From: Tritrichomonas foetus
Lineage: Eukaryota > Parabasalia > Tritrichomonadida > Tritrichomonadidae
Direction: 5' to 3'
Assembly (NCBI GenBank): GCA_001839685.1
Contig: MLAK01000771.1
Span: 119,881-175,747 of the forward strand
Length of the DNA stretch: 55,867 nt
In this document: positions 1 to 10,293 of the stretch, piece after piece
How positions within the stretch are numbered: the stretch's first letter is position 1
Layout of the letters: each line of letters opens with the position of its first letter
Notes under the pieces: model-generated
The model's database searches: none
The model's input: the letters and a program-made list of their open reading frames with translations, nothing else
What the model was told of the DNA's origin: nothing
Translations under genes and position numbers: made by a program

Positions 1-138
1 TTTCTTTCGAGTTCCTTTCGTTCTAACTCTTTTCTTTCTAGTTCTTTTCGTTCTAGTTCCTTTCGTTCTAACTCTTTTCGTTCTAGTTAAAAAAAAACTA
101 GTTCTTTTCTTTCTAATTCTTTTTGTTCTAATTCTTTT
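1..138 (-). repeat. 15-bp tandem repeat coding for (ELERK)n
   Basis: Units of the type ttctttcgagttcct / ttttcgttctaactc repeat every 15 bp. In the frame of the long minus-strand gene they read as repeated E-L-E-R-K, a highly charged single-helix or coiled-coil segment. Two units are interrupted by 9-A grid blocks at 89-97 and 143-151. The array starts before the window. Confidence 0.8.
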
Positions 139-3100
139 CGTTAAAAAAAAATTTGTTCTTCTAGTTCTGACTCATTAAGTTCCAAACTTGTGTTTTAAAA
201 AAAAACCTGTTCTGCAGTAGATTTAATTTCAAATTCATATTCATTTTCTGAGACTGGTTTTTGTTCGGTTTGATGCCTCGATTGTTCTGATTCAAGCTTT
301 GGTTCTGATTTTCGTACGATTTTAGGTTCCAATGTTTGTTCTTGTTCATTATGAAGTGTTTCATCTTGTTCACCAATAAGGAATGTATCTGAAACTTTAA
401 TTGATGATTCTTCATTAGAATTATCAGAAACTTCGGCAAGCATAAGTAGATTTGAAGAATCATTAAAAGTCATATCTTTATTTTCATTATTAGTGAATAC
501 TTCTTCACTCATATCATTTTAAAAAAAAATTGGAACTGATATATTGTTGTTGTCATTGAAATCCTCTTCACCGTAAAAAAAAATTAAATTAAACATATCA
601 AAGTTGTTACTTTCTAATTTTTCTAAAAAAAAAAAAAAATTAACAGTTTTAATTGTTGGATGTTTATCAGTGGATATTTGTTAAAAAAAAATATTTTCAT
701 TTTTCTCCTTTTCACTTTCTTGTTTTGTTTGGTTGAAAAAAAAAATAATGTCAGAAATATCATTAGAATTAAAAGAGAATGAGTTATTGTAAAAAAAAAC
801 ATTAGCTTTTTCGATACTAATTTTTTCTTCTTCTTCAAGGTTTTCTTTCTGTTGAGAATTGGATGAAACTGATGTATAAATTTTTGTAGGTTGTTGAATT
901 TGAGGTTCTTCAAGATCATCTTCTAACAATATTCCATCAGAAATATTAAATGAACTTTCTTTCTCTTCAATTATCATTTCTTTATTTTCGTGGTTATTTA
1001 GATGCAAAAAAAAAATGTAAATATTTTTTCTGATTTTAATTTCTGATATATTTTCTGGAGAAAAAAAAACTTCCTCGTCATCAGATAATAAAATAATTTT
1101 ATTAAGGTTATTTTAAAAAAAAATCTTTTGGTTTCTTCTATGATTTAGGGTTTGAATTCGCATTTTTTGGCTTGTAAACTTACTCTGAGGACGATTCATA
1201 TTACCTTTCAATAGCTGAGTTGGGCTAATTGGAGGTGTACTGGCTTTGATTTGACTAGTTAGTACTGTTTTGGAAGATTCAGGTACTATCTGTGAAATTG
1301 GACTGCAGGGCTGAGTATTTGGTTTTTCACTTAAATTAGATGACATTTCTTCTTCAGAATGAAGATCAATTTGAATATGTTTTCTTAACATTGGGCTACT
1401 GTTAATTAAATTTGTTCTTGGTGGAGACTTATGTAAGCTAGATTTATCAATAATTTCATTTTTGTTTTCATCGAAATCTATTTTATCTTCATTGTTCTCT
1501 TTAATGTCAGATGATTGTATTCGCAACTCTTTCCTTTGATTGTCCTGTAGAGTTAATTCTTTTTGAGTTATTTCAGTTTCAAGATTTCCATTTACAGGTG
1601 AAAAAAAAAATTTAGGTGTTGGCCTTCTTTTTATTGGCATTTCTATAGGCTTTGTTGGCGAAATATCTTTTCTTGTTTCATTGTTAGGCGCTTGACCTGC
1701 ATTTTTACAAAAAAAAAGGGGTGTTTTACATGGTGTATTTCCTCGATTATTTGGTTTTTTAGTTGTTTTCGTTGGTGATTGTAAATTAGAATCAGAGTTG
1801 AAAATATTTTCAATTGACTCATCTGTGTCAAATAAAGCTTTCTTTCTAATTCCACGAGGCGAGTCCCCGGGAATGTCCATTATTGATGATGAAGAAACAT
1901 CGATATCGCCAATTCGTTCAATTGGCGAAGGTGGTTGTTTATTTTCGAGTTCGAATGACTTATTGAATTCTTTAAGAATTCGATTGTCAGAATCAGGAAG
2001 ATTTAATTTAGGAGGTGTGGTTTTATTAGGGCGTGATGATCTTTGATGAATAGTTGATCGCAAAGGTGAATGAGGTTCAACATTTTTTGAATCATTTTTC
2101 TCTTGAATATTACCTTTCACTTTATCTTTGGTTTGGGCAGTTTCTTTTTCATTAATAATTATTGAATTTTTTTCTGGCTTTTCATTAAATAATTTCTTTT
2201 GCTTTTCACGTCTTCGTCTGATTTGCTTTTCAACAGAACTATCTGAAAGAAGATCATTCATTGGTTTAAACATTTTTCGATATTTTCTTTCGTTTTTAGA
2301 TTTAGGAGTAACTTTTACTGTTTTATTTAATTTATCCCGTGCTTTAGATACAACATCACCAAATTTCTTTCGATTTTCTTGATGCTTTTTATTATCATGG
2401 GGGTTCTCAGCATTATTATCTTGAATTGGTGTAAAAAATGATGAAGGTGATACAGGATTGGCTGTTTCAGCTAATTTATCAGCCTTCCTTTTCTTTCTCT
2501 TTGTTGAAGCAGCCCTTCGCCTCCTGTATGTGTCAGATGAATATATAATTTGGTCGACTGCTGCAGATGAAGATGAAGATTCTGACAAATACCTGAACTC
2601 TTTGTTTTGAGAAGATTTGTGCTTTGGAACATTTGATGTTTGATCAGAAGATCCTTCAGATAATGTTGGTTCAGATGAAAATAATTCTAGATTTGATTCG
2701 TTTTTAATTTTTGGAGTTTCATAGAGCTTTTCGGTTTGATGAGATGTTTTAGAACTAATTTCGTTGTGTGGGGTGGTACGTGTTTTTGAAAAAAAAAGAG
2801 ATGGTTTATAAGGTTCCATTGTTGGTGCAATGTATGCAGGTGAAAGGAATTCACTAGATTCACTTAATGTAAAGGGTTGATCAGCAGCAACAATGTAATT
2901 GCATATTTTAAGTTTGGGCTTAATTTTTTCTTTAATTTCATCAAGCTTAACCAAATCACCTGATATTGCTAATTTAAGAGGTTTTTCTTTTCCTTTATTT
3001 CTTGGTTCATCATCTTGCAAATTAGACGAAATTTGAAGTTTGGGTCTCCCTCCAGTGTTTCTATTGTCACTTTTTTGGATATCATTTATGCTTGCTTTAT

Positions 3101-5933
3101 TAACAGGAATATCATCAATATGTCTACTTTTACTATAAACTCGCTCCAATTCATCTTCAAAATCATTATCATATTCACTTGTATAATCATTTTTATCAAT
3201 ACTATTTTCACTAAAATCACGATGGTTATGTGTTGAATGGCGTCTAGATTTAGTATGTTTTCGACTACTTCTTTTATTAGAATTTTCATTTTTACGTTTC
3301 CTTCTAGAGATCGAAGTATTATTCATCTTATCATCTGGATCAACATCAATTTGACTGCTCCCACGTTTTCTTGTCGATGTGTCAACACTTAATTTTCTAG
3401 TATTTCGTCTATGACGATCAACATTGTCAGTTTTGCTGAGCTTTCGATCTAATTCAATATTATCTGAATTATCAGAATCAAAAGTAAATAATTTTTTAAT
3501 TTTCCATCTTGCTCTTTCAGCTATTTCTTCAGGAGTTTCTCCTTGAGCACTGCTAGACATTGAAAAGCTGAAATCAGAATCATGATTTGTATTCCTTGGT
3601 TTCGAAAGATAACTTTTATTGAAAGATTTGGGTTTCTTTTCACTGCTTTTTCGAATTGGAGAATGGAAAATTTCATAATCTTTGGCATTTTCTTCATCAT
3701 TATCTTCTGTAATTAGAATTTCATTGCTTTGACTTTTCACTTTCACTTGAGTTTTCTTATTAGTTAAAATTATTGGTTGGTTTAAATTCAAGTCATTTTT
3801 GTTGTTCTTGAAAATTGGTGATGAAGAAGATAGAGATGATGACTCAGAATCTAAAGAATTAATTTTAGGAGATTTAGAAACATTTTGGGATGGTGAATAA
3901 TTCATTAATGGAGCATCAATTAAAAAAAAAATTTTAGAAAACATTAATGAACTTTTTTCTGGTGGTTTTTGAGTTTCTTTTTCAGGTTTTTGGAATTGGT
4001 TGACAATAATATTTGGTTTAATTTCAAGGGATATTTTCTTATTGATTGATTTCTCTTCATTATTTGTCCAATGAAAATCAGTTAAAAATCCACTGGCTTG
4101 AAGAGATTTTGGATTGGAACTATAATTCTTTGCATTTAGATAGCCAATATTAATTTCAATGCCTTTGTCATTTGAAGAATTTGATTCTTCTTTATCAAGA
4201 GTATTTTTGTTATTAAAGTTATTTTCATTAACAAATTCTGTTGTTTAAAAAAAAATCATTTCAAGTTTTGGCTTTTGTTGATTGATATTTTGATTTTCAA
4301 TGGTCTTATCGGATTTTTCAGGAATTGAATTAATTTCTAGATTGGAAGCAGTATTTGTTGTATTTGTTACATAAGGAATTAGATCAAGTTGATCACCGAA
4401 ATCCTTTTTTTGCCAGGCAAGTACTGGAGTATCATCATTTGAATATGATTTATATGAATTTGATGTTTCTTCCAAAGAAGAAGGATTTGGTGAAAATTCG
4501 AAAAATGAATTATCACTTTTCTTTAATTGTTTTCTGCCTTTTTTATTCTTACCATAATTTGAAAGAGAATAAAAAAAAATTGAAAGTGAATTTGACATAT
4601 TTGATGAATAATTATTATTAAAAGAAAAAAAAAAATTAATGGAATTGATAGATTCGATCGAATTCAGTGAATCAACAGAAAAAAAAATTTTAAGATGAGA
4701 TAAATCTTTGCCTTTGTTATTGCGTCTTTTGTTGATTTCAAATGAATCTTCAATTAACTGTGAACTTTCATCTTCACTAAAAGTTGGTAAATCAAATATG
4801 GAACTTTCATTATTTCTGCTATTTTTTGGAATATCACTATTTTGAAGGATATCACTATTAACAATATTACTTTTTTGAAATATAGAACTGCTCGGAACAT
4901 CATTACTGTTATGATTAATGCTACTATTTTGGGTACTACTATTGTAAATAAGCTTGCTGTTGGGAATTACAGAGCTAGTTGGAGTAACATCACTGTTAAT
5001 CATTTTACTAGTTGTAATAGTACTTATTGAAGGAATTGTATCAACTAAAGAATCACCACGAAGTGTAGACATTTTTTCGTCTATTTTCATTTCAAAATTA
5101 GAAATTTGTTGTGATAGTAGATTCATCATTTTTTGTTCTGTTTGTTTTTGAGTTTTTTCGATTTCGGCCTTGAATTCATTTAATATTAAAGGAACTGCTT
5201 GAGGGTCATATTCATTGACATAATTTTTACTCTCATTATTTCTATTGACATAATTTGAACTACTATAATTGGAAATATTACTATAATTTTCACTGACACT
5301 CATATTTTCAAGATGACGTTTTTTCTTTCCGTGTTTTTTGTTTTGACCTTCGATACTAGAAATAGAATTCTGATCAGGTGAGTATTGGATATTTTGAGGA
5401 ACTCTCAAAGAATTCCACATATCAACATAATTTTGATGTCGTGAATAAATGTGAAGATCTAAATATTCCATTGATTCAAATGATTTCAGGCAAATGGGGC
5501 ACTTCACTCCGATAACTTCAGGAATGTTATTTTTAAACTGTAAAATTTCTTTTTGGAGTTTTCGAATTTCTCGTTTTTGATCGTGAATCCACGAAATCGT
5601 TTTTTCATGATTTTTGCTTGCACTTTCGATAATCAATTGTGAAACTGAAAACAATTTCTCGATTCTTTGTGGATTTTCGATTGGAATATCGTTTATCTTC
5701 AAAATTTGGTGCGCCATTTTTTTCAAAGATTTTGAATCGCTCGAATTTTTGGATGTTTTCGATTTAATTGAAAATCTAAGTGATTGCGGATCAATTGAAT
5801 CTAAGAAAACCCAGCTGTCTCGCGAAGAAGTTGATGATAAATATTGTATGGTATTATTTGGAATTCTGGCTTCTGACGAAACTTGAGCAAGTGGTTGCTG
5901 AACTAATGACCCATTTGGTGAAGCATCCCACAT
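1..5933 (-). CDS. Very long DZIP1-like zinc-finger protein (3' end beyond window)
   Basis: One continuous minus-strand frame of about 1977 codons runs from ATG at 5933 to the window edge. An in-frame TAA lies two codons upstream of that ATG. The only in-frame stops (codons starting at forward positions 4245, 1113, 681, 519, 195, 141 and 87) each include the first base of a 9-A grid block, so I read them as artefacts. Residues about 30-105 and the coiled coil at about 95-135 precede a C2H2 finger with C145, C148, H161 and H166. The order (N-domain with a SQLIIE-like segment, coiled coil, single C2H2) matches DZIP1/Iguana-type proteins of the ciliary base. The rest is Ser/Asn/Lys-rich low complexity with basic, NLS-like stretches, ending in an (ELERK)n repeat. 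It is much longer than typical DZIP1 (about 800-900 aa), so a fusion or lineage-specific extension is possible. FF/IFF tripeptides inside it come from the A-blocks. Confidence 0.6.
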
Positions 5934-6800
5934 CTTTTAAATCGCCAGAATTTCAATAATGTTTTTTTCAAATTGAAAAGATTTTAAAAATTTCAGAAAG
6001 ATTCTTTTCTATGTATTAATAAACAGTATTTCATAAAAAGTTTCGATGGCATTCAAAATTCTTTTCAAAAAGTTTGGATACATTGAAATGATTATTTTCG
6101 CTTTTCTTTGCAGCTAATCGTTTTTGTCGTGAAATTAGGTAATTCAATGATACTCGGAGTCATCAAGTTATAATTATATGTTTTCATATTTATCACAACA
6201 AAATACTTAAATATGTTAAGAAATGTGATTAAGTTAACAAAGAAAAAAAAAAAAATCAATCACATCAAGATTTTATAGTTCGATTATTTTTATTGGGTAA
6301 AAAAAAATATATTATGTTTCTATTTTCAAAGAAAGTTATAATTATGATAAATAAAAAAAAATTCTAATAATAATATTATTATCCAATAGAATGCCTCTCG
6401 CAATGCAAAAAAAAATATATATTTTCCCTTATTTTATTGTTATAATATTATTGAAGCAGTAATTACATTGTTTATTCATTAACAAAGAAAAGTTGAATTC
6501 AACTATTTGAATAATTAGTTATTTATTTTGTTTTTCTCATTCTATTCAGAGCCTCTGAATCAGAGGTAACATTAAAATTATAATTTCAAATTAGCATAGT
6601 GTAAAATGGTTAATCTAAAATCTTTTTTTTCCATTTAGAAATTATTGTTTTTCGTATTTTTTTTCTTGATAAATATATCCAATATTAGTAACTCGATAAA
6701 AATAACATAAGTATGTTCATAAACTCCGACAAAAAAAATATCTGGTCTATTACCCGCTTTAGCGGTTATGGATGACGGTTAGCGGTTGAAATCAAGATCG
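5934..6800. other. Intergenic region between divergent genes
   Basis: This AT-rich spacer separates the divergent DZIP1-like and AP-1 mu genes. It holds four grid blocks (6245, 6299, 6353, 6407), a near-perfect 15-bp palindrome at 6552-6566 (cctctga-a-tcagagg) and, close to the AP-1 mu start, a GC-richer motif cluster that is listed separately. I see no gene in it. Confidence 0.7.
6754..6788 (+). promoter_or_regulatory. Motif cluster upstream of AP-1 mu
   Basis: A perfect inverted repeat ccgct-tt-agcgg (6754-6765) overlaps the first of three near-direct repeats: agcggtta (6761-6768), gacggtta (6774-6781) and agcggttg (6781-6788). On the other strand these read as YAACCG-type motifs, similar to but not identical with the Myb consensus YAACKG. 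They lie 13-47 bases before the Inr of the AP-1 mu gene in an otherwise AT-rich spacer. The regulatory role is inferred. Confidence 0.4.
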
Positions 6801-6805
6801 TCATT
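6801..6805 (+). promoter_or_regulatory. Inr-like element (TCATT) for AP-1 mu
   Basis: TCATT matches the trichomonad initiator consensus TCA(+1)Y(T/A) and lies 15 bases before the ATG at 6816, the usual distance. It supports 6816 rather than the upstream in-frame TTG as the start. Confidence 0.55.
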
Positions 6806-6815
6806 ATTTAAAGAA

Positions 6816-8096
6816 ATGTCAGCTGTATACATCCTTGACTCCAAAGGTCGTGTCCTGATCAACTTCGACTACCGTGGTGAAGTTGATATGTCCATCCCAG
6901 ATAAGTTCATGGCCCATATCCAACAAAACGACAAAATCCTTCCAAACCCAGTTTTCCGTGTTGATGACTGGTGCTTTGCCTACATTGATCGCGCCTCCAT
7001 GTACTTCGTGGCCGTTACCCGCACCAACTCCAACGTTACACTCCTTTTGACCTTCCTTTCCTCATTGGCCAAATTATTCGAAGACTATCTCGGAACTTTA
7101 ACTGCTGAAGCCATCATTGACAACTTCTCTCTCGTCTACGAACTCCTCGATGAAGTTATGGATTACGGATACCCACAAACACTCGACTCCCAAGCCCTCA
7201 GCGAATATATCTTACGTGATAAGCCAAGGGATCTTTCCGCACAGCCAACCAACGTTCCAGTCAATGCCACCGGTCTCGTCACATGGCGTAAGGAGAACTT
7301 GGAATACTCAGTTAATGAAGTTTTCGTTGACGTTATCGAAAAAGTCAATATGCTTGTTGCTAAGAATGGCGCAGTTATTCATAACGAAATCGTCGGTGAA
7401 ATCAACCTCGCTACTTACCTTTCCGGCATGCCAGAGCTTCGCATTGGCCTTAACGACAAGATTTTATTCGATCAAGGAGATGAACAGCAACATCAAACAG
7501 ACGTCTCCCGTCGCGTTTTCGAACTCGAAGATATCAAATTCCACCCATGCGTTCGTCTTTCCCAATTCGAGCGTGATCGTTCAATCACATTCATTCCACC
7601 AGATGGCGAATTTAACCTTATGACTTATCGTCTTTCTGCCGCTATCAAACCAATTATTCACATCGACTCAACAATCGAAAGGTATAAGCGCTCTCGTGTC
7701 GAAATGCTCATCCGCGCTCGCGCTCAATATAGGCCACAGTCTGTCGCCCAAAATGTCCAAATTCGTGTACCAGTTCCACCAGATGTGGATACACCAAAAG
7801 CACAATGTACAGCAGGAAGAATGAGATACTCACCAAATGATAATGCTCTCGTTTGGACTATCAAGCAATTCCCAGGTAGAAAACAATTCTCCCTCCGTGC
7901 CCACTTTGGTCTTCCATCAGTCGAATCTGAAGAAGAAGAATCCAAGCGCCCAATCGTTGTCAACTTTGAAATTCCATTCTTTACAGTTTCAGGTCTCCGC
8001 GTTCAATATCTTAAGGTCTTCGAAAAGAGTGGTTATCAAGCCGTTACATGGGTGAGATATCTCACAAAGGACGGAACTTAAAAAAAAAAAACCTAA
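6816..8096 (+). CDS. AP-1 clathrin adaptor complex, mu subunit
   Basis: The protein is the medium chain of the heterotetrameric AP-1 adaptor, which selects cargo with tyrosine-based signals at the trans-Golgi network and endosomes. It starts MSAVYILDSKGRVL, as expected for a mu chain with its longin-like domain (about 1-140). A mu-homology domain follows (about 160 to the end), with PVPPDVDTPK and a WVRYLTKDG terminus. The literal sequence has TAA at 8079-8081, but 8081-8089 is a 9-A grid block. With those bases unknown the frame reads TA?, ???, ???, ??A, ACC (Thr), TAA at 8094-8096. That fits the conserved C-terminal Y-Q-L-R-T of mu1, so I place the end at 8096. The codons are richer in C-ending triplets than in neighbouring genes, which suggests high expression. 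Confidence 0.88.
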
Positions 8097-8144
8097 GTAA
8101 AGGTCAGTCCTTCTTACTAACTCTTCTTTTTCTTAAAAAAAAAA

Positions 8145-9002
8145 GGGTGTCCGGAGGCGTGATGTCACTACCCACATTAGAAGTGNAAAAAAAAAAATAT
8201 ATTTATAAATAATAAACTATGCAATGTTAACATAAAAATTTTAAAAAAAAATTTTTTTTCTCTTGACTGAAAATAGAGATAAAGAATCTTTTTCATAAAA
8301 AAAAAGAATAATTTATAAACGTACACGATGCACGTTTATTAAAAAATGATTGATCAACATTCAATCATAACTTTTCTGCAGCTTGAAGGAAAAAGGGGCA
8401 AAGAAATATATGAAGAAATGAAGAGTGTCTTGAAAGAAAAATGTTTGTCTCAAAGACAAATCTACCGAGTCATGGCAGAACTGAACAGAAGTCAAAACAC
8501 ACAGCCTGTGAAAAAAGAGAAAAAGTGCCAAAGTTATGATATTCTTGACTGGAAAATTTTAGATGTTTTAACCGAATTTCCACATTCATCGTGTCGATAT
8601 ATTGCTAATGTTTTAGGTGAACCAAAATCGACAATTTATGATCGTTTAACATCAAAATTAATGTATAAACATGTGCATCTTCGATGGGTGCCACATATTC
8701 TAACAGAAAATCAAAAGGCCAATAGAGTTTTATTGGCAAAAAAACTTCTTAAAATTTTGAATGCAGAACAAAAAACTAATTTCACCTTTTTAATAACAGG
8801 AGATGAGTCTTGGTTTTATTCCAAGACTGATTTCAATACACAATGGATTCCTGAAAACTCAGTAATCCCAACTATTCAAAATCCAGGGTTTCAGATCACT
8901 AAATTTATGGTGACTGTATTTTGGAACCCTCATGGGATAATTCATATTGATGTTTTGCCGCCAAATGAAAAGTTTAATGCTGCATATTATATTACAGCCA
9001 TT
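8145..9002 (+). mobile_element. Truncated duplicate of a mariner element
   Basis: The left 858 bases of the mariner element appear here before the full copy. By eye they match 9006-9863 except for an N at 8186 and the grid blocks at 8189 and 8243. The copy ends at an N (9003), directly followed by the TA and 5' inverted repeat of the complete copy. The exact identity and the bounding Ns suggest a gap-filling or scaffolding product rather than a real tandem insertion. Confidence 0.75.
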
Positions 9003-9003
9003 N
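8186..9003. other. Segment bounded by single Ns (assembly joins)
   Basis: Only two isolated N bases occur in the window, at 8186 and 9003. Both lie inside the mariner sequence and delimit a segment repeated at 9048-9863. They look like contig joins or unresolved gap edges. The distance between the unique flanks is therefore uncertain. Confidence 0.7.
8346..9002 (+). pseudogene. Truncated mariner transposase
   Basis: This is the first 219 codons of the transposase found complete at 9207-10217. It includes the helix-turn-helix region, the WVPH motif and the first catalytic aspartate (TGDESW, D153). It is cut at the N at 9003, before the second and third aspartates. The break is probably an assembly product, so this may not be a real pseudogene. 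Confidence 0.75.
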
Positions 9004-9005
9004 TA

Positions 9006-9031
9006 GGGTGTCCGGAGGCGTGATGTCACTA
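9006..9031 (+). repeat. Mariner 5' terminal inverted repeat
   Basis: A 26-bp terminus starts gggtgtccgg and ends gtgatgtcacta. It pairs with 10266-10291 with mismatches only in the four middle bases (aggc versus taat). A TA lies directly outside. Confidence 0.92.
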
Positions 9032-9206
9032 CCCACATTAGAAGTGAAATCAATACATTATATTTATAAATAATAAACTATGCAATGTTAACATAAAAAT
9101 TTTGAAAACAATTTTTTTTTCTCTTGACTGAAAATAGAGATAAAGAATCTTTTTCATAAAAAAAAAGAATAATTTATAAACGTACACGATGCACGTTTAT
9201 TAAAAA

Positions 9207-10217
9207 ATGATTGATCAACATTCAATCATAACTTTTCTGCAGCTTGAAGGAAAAAGGGGCAAAGAAATATATGAAGAAATGAAGAGTGTCTTGAAAGAAA
9301 AATGTTTGTCTCAAAGACAAATCTACCGAGTCATGGCAGAACTGAACAGAAGTCAAAACACACAGCCTGTGAAAAAAGAGAAAAAGTGCCAAAGTTATGA
9401 TATTCTTGACTGGAAAATTTTAGATGTTTTAACCGAATTTCCACATTCATCGTGTCGATATATTGCTAATGTTTTAGGTGAACCAAAATCGACAATTTAT
9501 GATCGTTTAACATCAAAATTAATGTATAAACATGTGCATCTTCGATGGGTGCCACATATTCTAACAGAAAATCAAAAGGCCAATAGAGTTTTATTGGCAA
9601 AAAAACTTCTTAAAATTTTGAATGCAGAACAAAAAACTAATTTCACCTTTTTAATAACAGGAGATGAGTCTTGGTTTTATTCCAAGACTGATTTCAATAC
9701 ACAATGGATTCCTGAAAACTCAGTAATCCCAACTATTCAAAATCCAGGGTTTCAGATCACTAAATTTATGGTGACTGTATTTTGGAACCCTCATGGGATA
9801 ATTCATATTGATGTTTTGCCGCCAAATGAAAAGTTTAATGCTGCATATTATATTACAGCCATTATGTCAAAAATTGTTGAGTTTAAAAACTCGAATAATT
9901 ATAAAAAATTATTTGTTCATTATGACAATGCAAAGCCTCATGTGGCAAAAATTGTCAAAAAATATATAAATGAAAACTCACTAGAATCAGTTCCACATCC
10001 GGCATATTCACCTGATTTGGCGCCTAGCGACTTTTTTTTATTTGGAACTATTAAAGAAAAAGTTAAAGGAATTGTTTTTGAATCACCAAGCCATTTGATT
10101 CAAACAATAGTCCAAATTTTCAATGAAATTCCATCGGAAACTTTGTTTTCAGTTTTTGCAGAATGGCAAAATAGACTTAAAAAAGTTATTGATGCCAATG
10201 GAGACTACATATTTTGA
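9207..10217 (+). CDS. Mariner transposase (DD34D), apparently intact
   Basis: This 336-residue protein cuts and rejoins the element at TA sites. The N-terminal half holds two helix-turn-helix-type DNA-binding regions (about 1-45 and 65-110) and the WVPH motif (114-117) typical of mariner. The catalytic residues are D153 (TGDESW), D240 (HYDNAKPH) and D275 (APSDFFLFG). There are 34 residues between the last two, with YSPDLAP just before D275. The length and motifs are complete, with no frameshift or stop, so activity is possible. The ATG at 9207 follows an A/T-rich leader within the element, and the TGA stop is at 10215-10217. Confidence 0.95.
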   Translation: MIDQHSIITFLQLEGKRGKEIYEEMKSVLKEKCLSQRQIYRVMAELNRSQNTQPVKKEKKCQSYDILDWKILDVLTEFPHSSCRYIANVLGEPKSTIYDRLTSKLMYKHVHLRWVPHILTENQKANRVLLAKKLLKILNAEQKTNFTFLITGDESWFYSKTDFNTQWIPENSVIPTIQNPGFQITKFMVTVFWNPHGIIHIDVLPPNEKFNAAYYITAIMSKIVEFKNSNNYKKLFVHYDNAKPHVAKIVKKYINENSLESVPHPAYSPDLAPSDFFLFGTIKEKVKGIVFESPSHLIQTIVQIFNEIPSETLFSVFAEWQNRLKKVIDANGDYIF

Positions 10218-10265
10218 AATACTTATCAATAAAAAATGACTTATTAGAAATGACTTTATTATACT

Positions 10266-10291
10266 TAGTGACATCACATTACCGGACACCC
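10266..10291 (-). repeat. Mariner 3' terminal inverted repeat
   Basis: This is the reverse complement partner of 9006-9031. The terminal bases are accggacaccc, followed by TA at 10292-10293. Confidence 0.92.
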
Positions 10292-10293
10292 TA

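Larger units (their letters stand above)
89..8251. other. 54-base grid of 9-A overwrites (technical damage)
   Basis: Runs of nine or more A start (or contain the grid position) at 89, 143, 197, 521, 575, 629, 683, 737, 791, 1007, 1061, 1115, 1601, 1709, 2789, 3923, 4247, 4571, 4625, 4679, 6245, 6299, 6353, 6407, 8081, 8135, 8189 and 8243. All equal 35 modulo 54. I saw no run of nine or more A off this grid between 1 and 8290. The two mariner copies show that 8189-8197 replaced tcaatacat and 8243-8251 replaced gaaaacaat, so the blocks are same-length substitutions. The grid keeps its phase across the N at 8186, so it was probably imposed after assembly. Bases inside these blocks should be treated as unknown. 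Confidence 0.9.
9006..10291 (+). mobile_element. Complete mariner transposon
   Basis: The element is 1286 bp long and flanked by TA on both sides (9004-9005 and 10292-10293), the target duplication of the mariner/Tc1 superfamily. Inverted repeats of 26 bp end it at 9006-9031 and 10266-10291. They share gggtgtccgg and gtgatgtcacta and differ in the four bases between. It encodes one transposase, with a DD34D catalytic triad as in mariner elements proper. Its size is close to that of the mariner described in Trichomonas vaginalis (Tvmar1). Confidence 0.93.

Noticed and set aside
1..180. CRISPR-like array
   Set aside because: The 15-bp units are direct tandem repeats without spacers, in frame with a protein repeat, in a eukaryotic context.
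6731..6738. Eight A at a grid position
   Set aside because: Only eight A and then T; it does not match a nine-base overwrite and could be chance.
8297..8305. A further nine-A run on the 54-base grid
   Set aside because: The second mariner copy has the same nine A at 9158-9166, off the grid, so this run may be natural. I did not count it as proof.
10214..10293. Start of an 81-aa ORF inside the mariner 3' end
   Set aside because: The part before 10294 is transposon non-coding sequence and inverted repeat; only the part after it looks coding.
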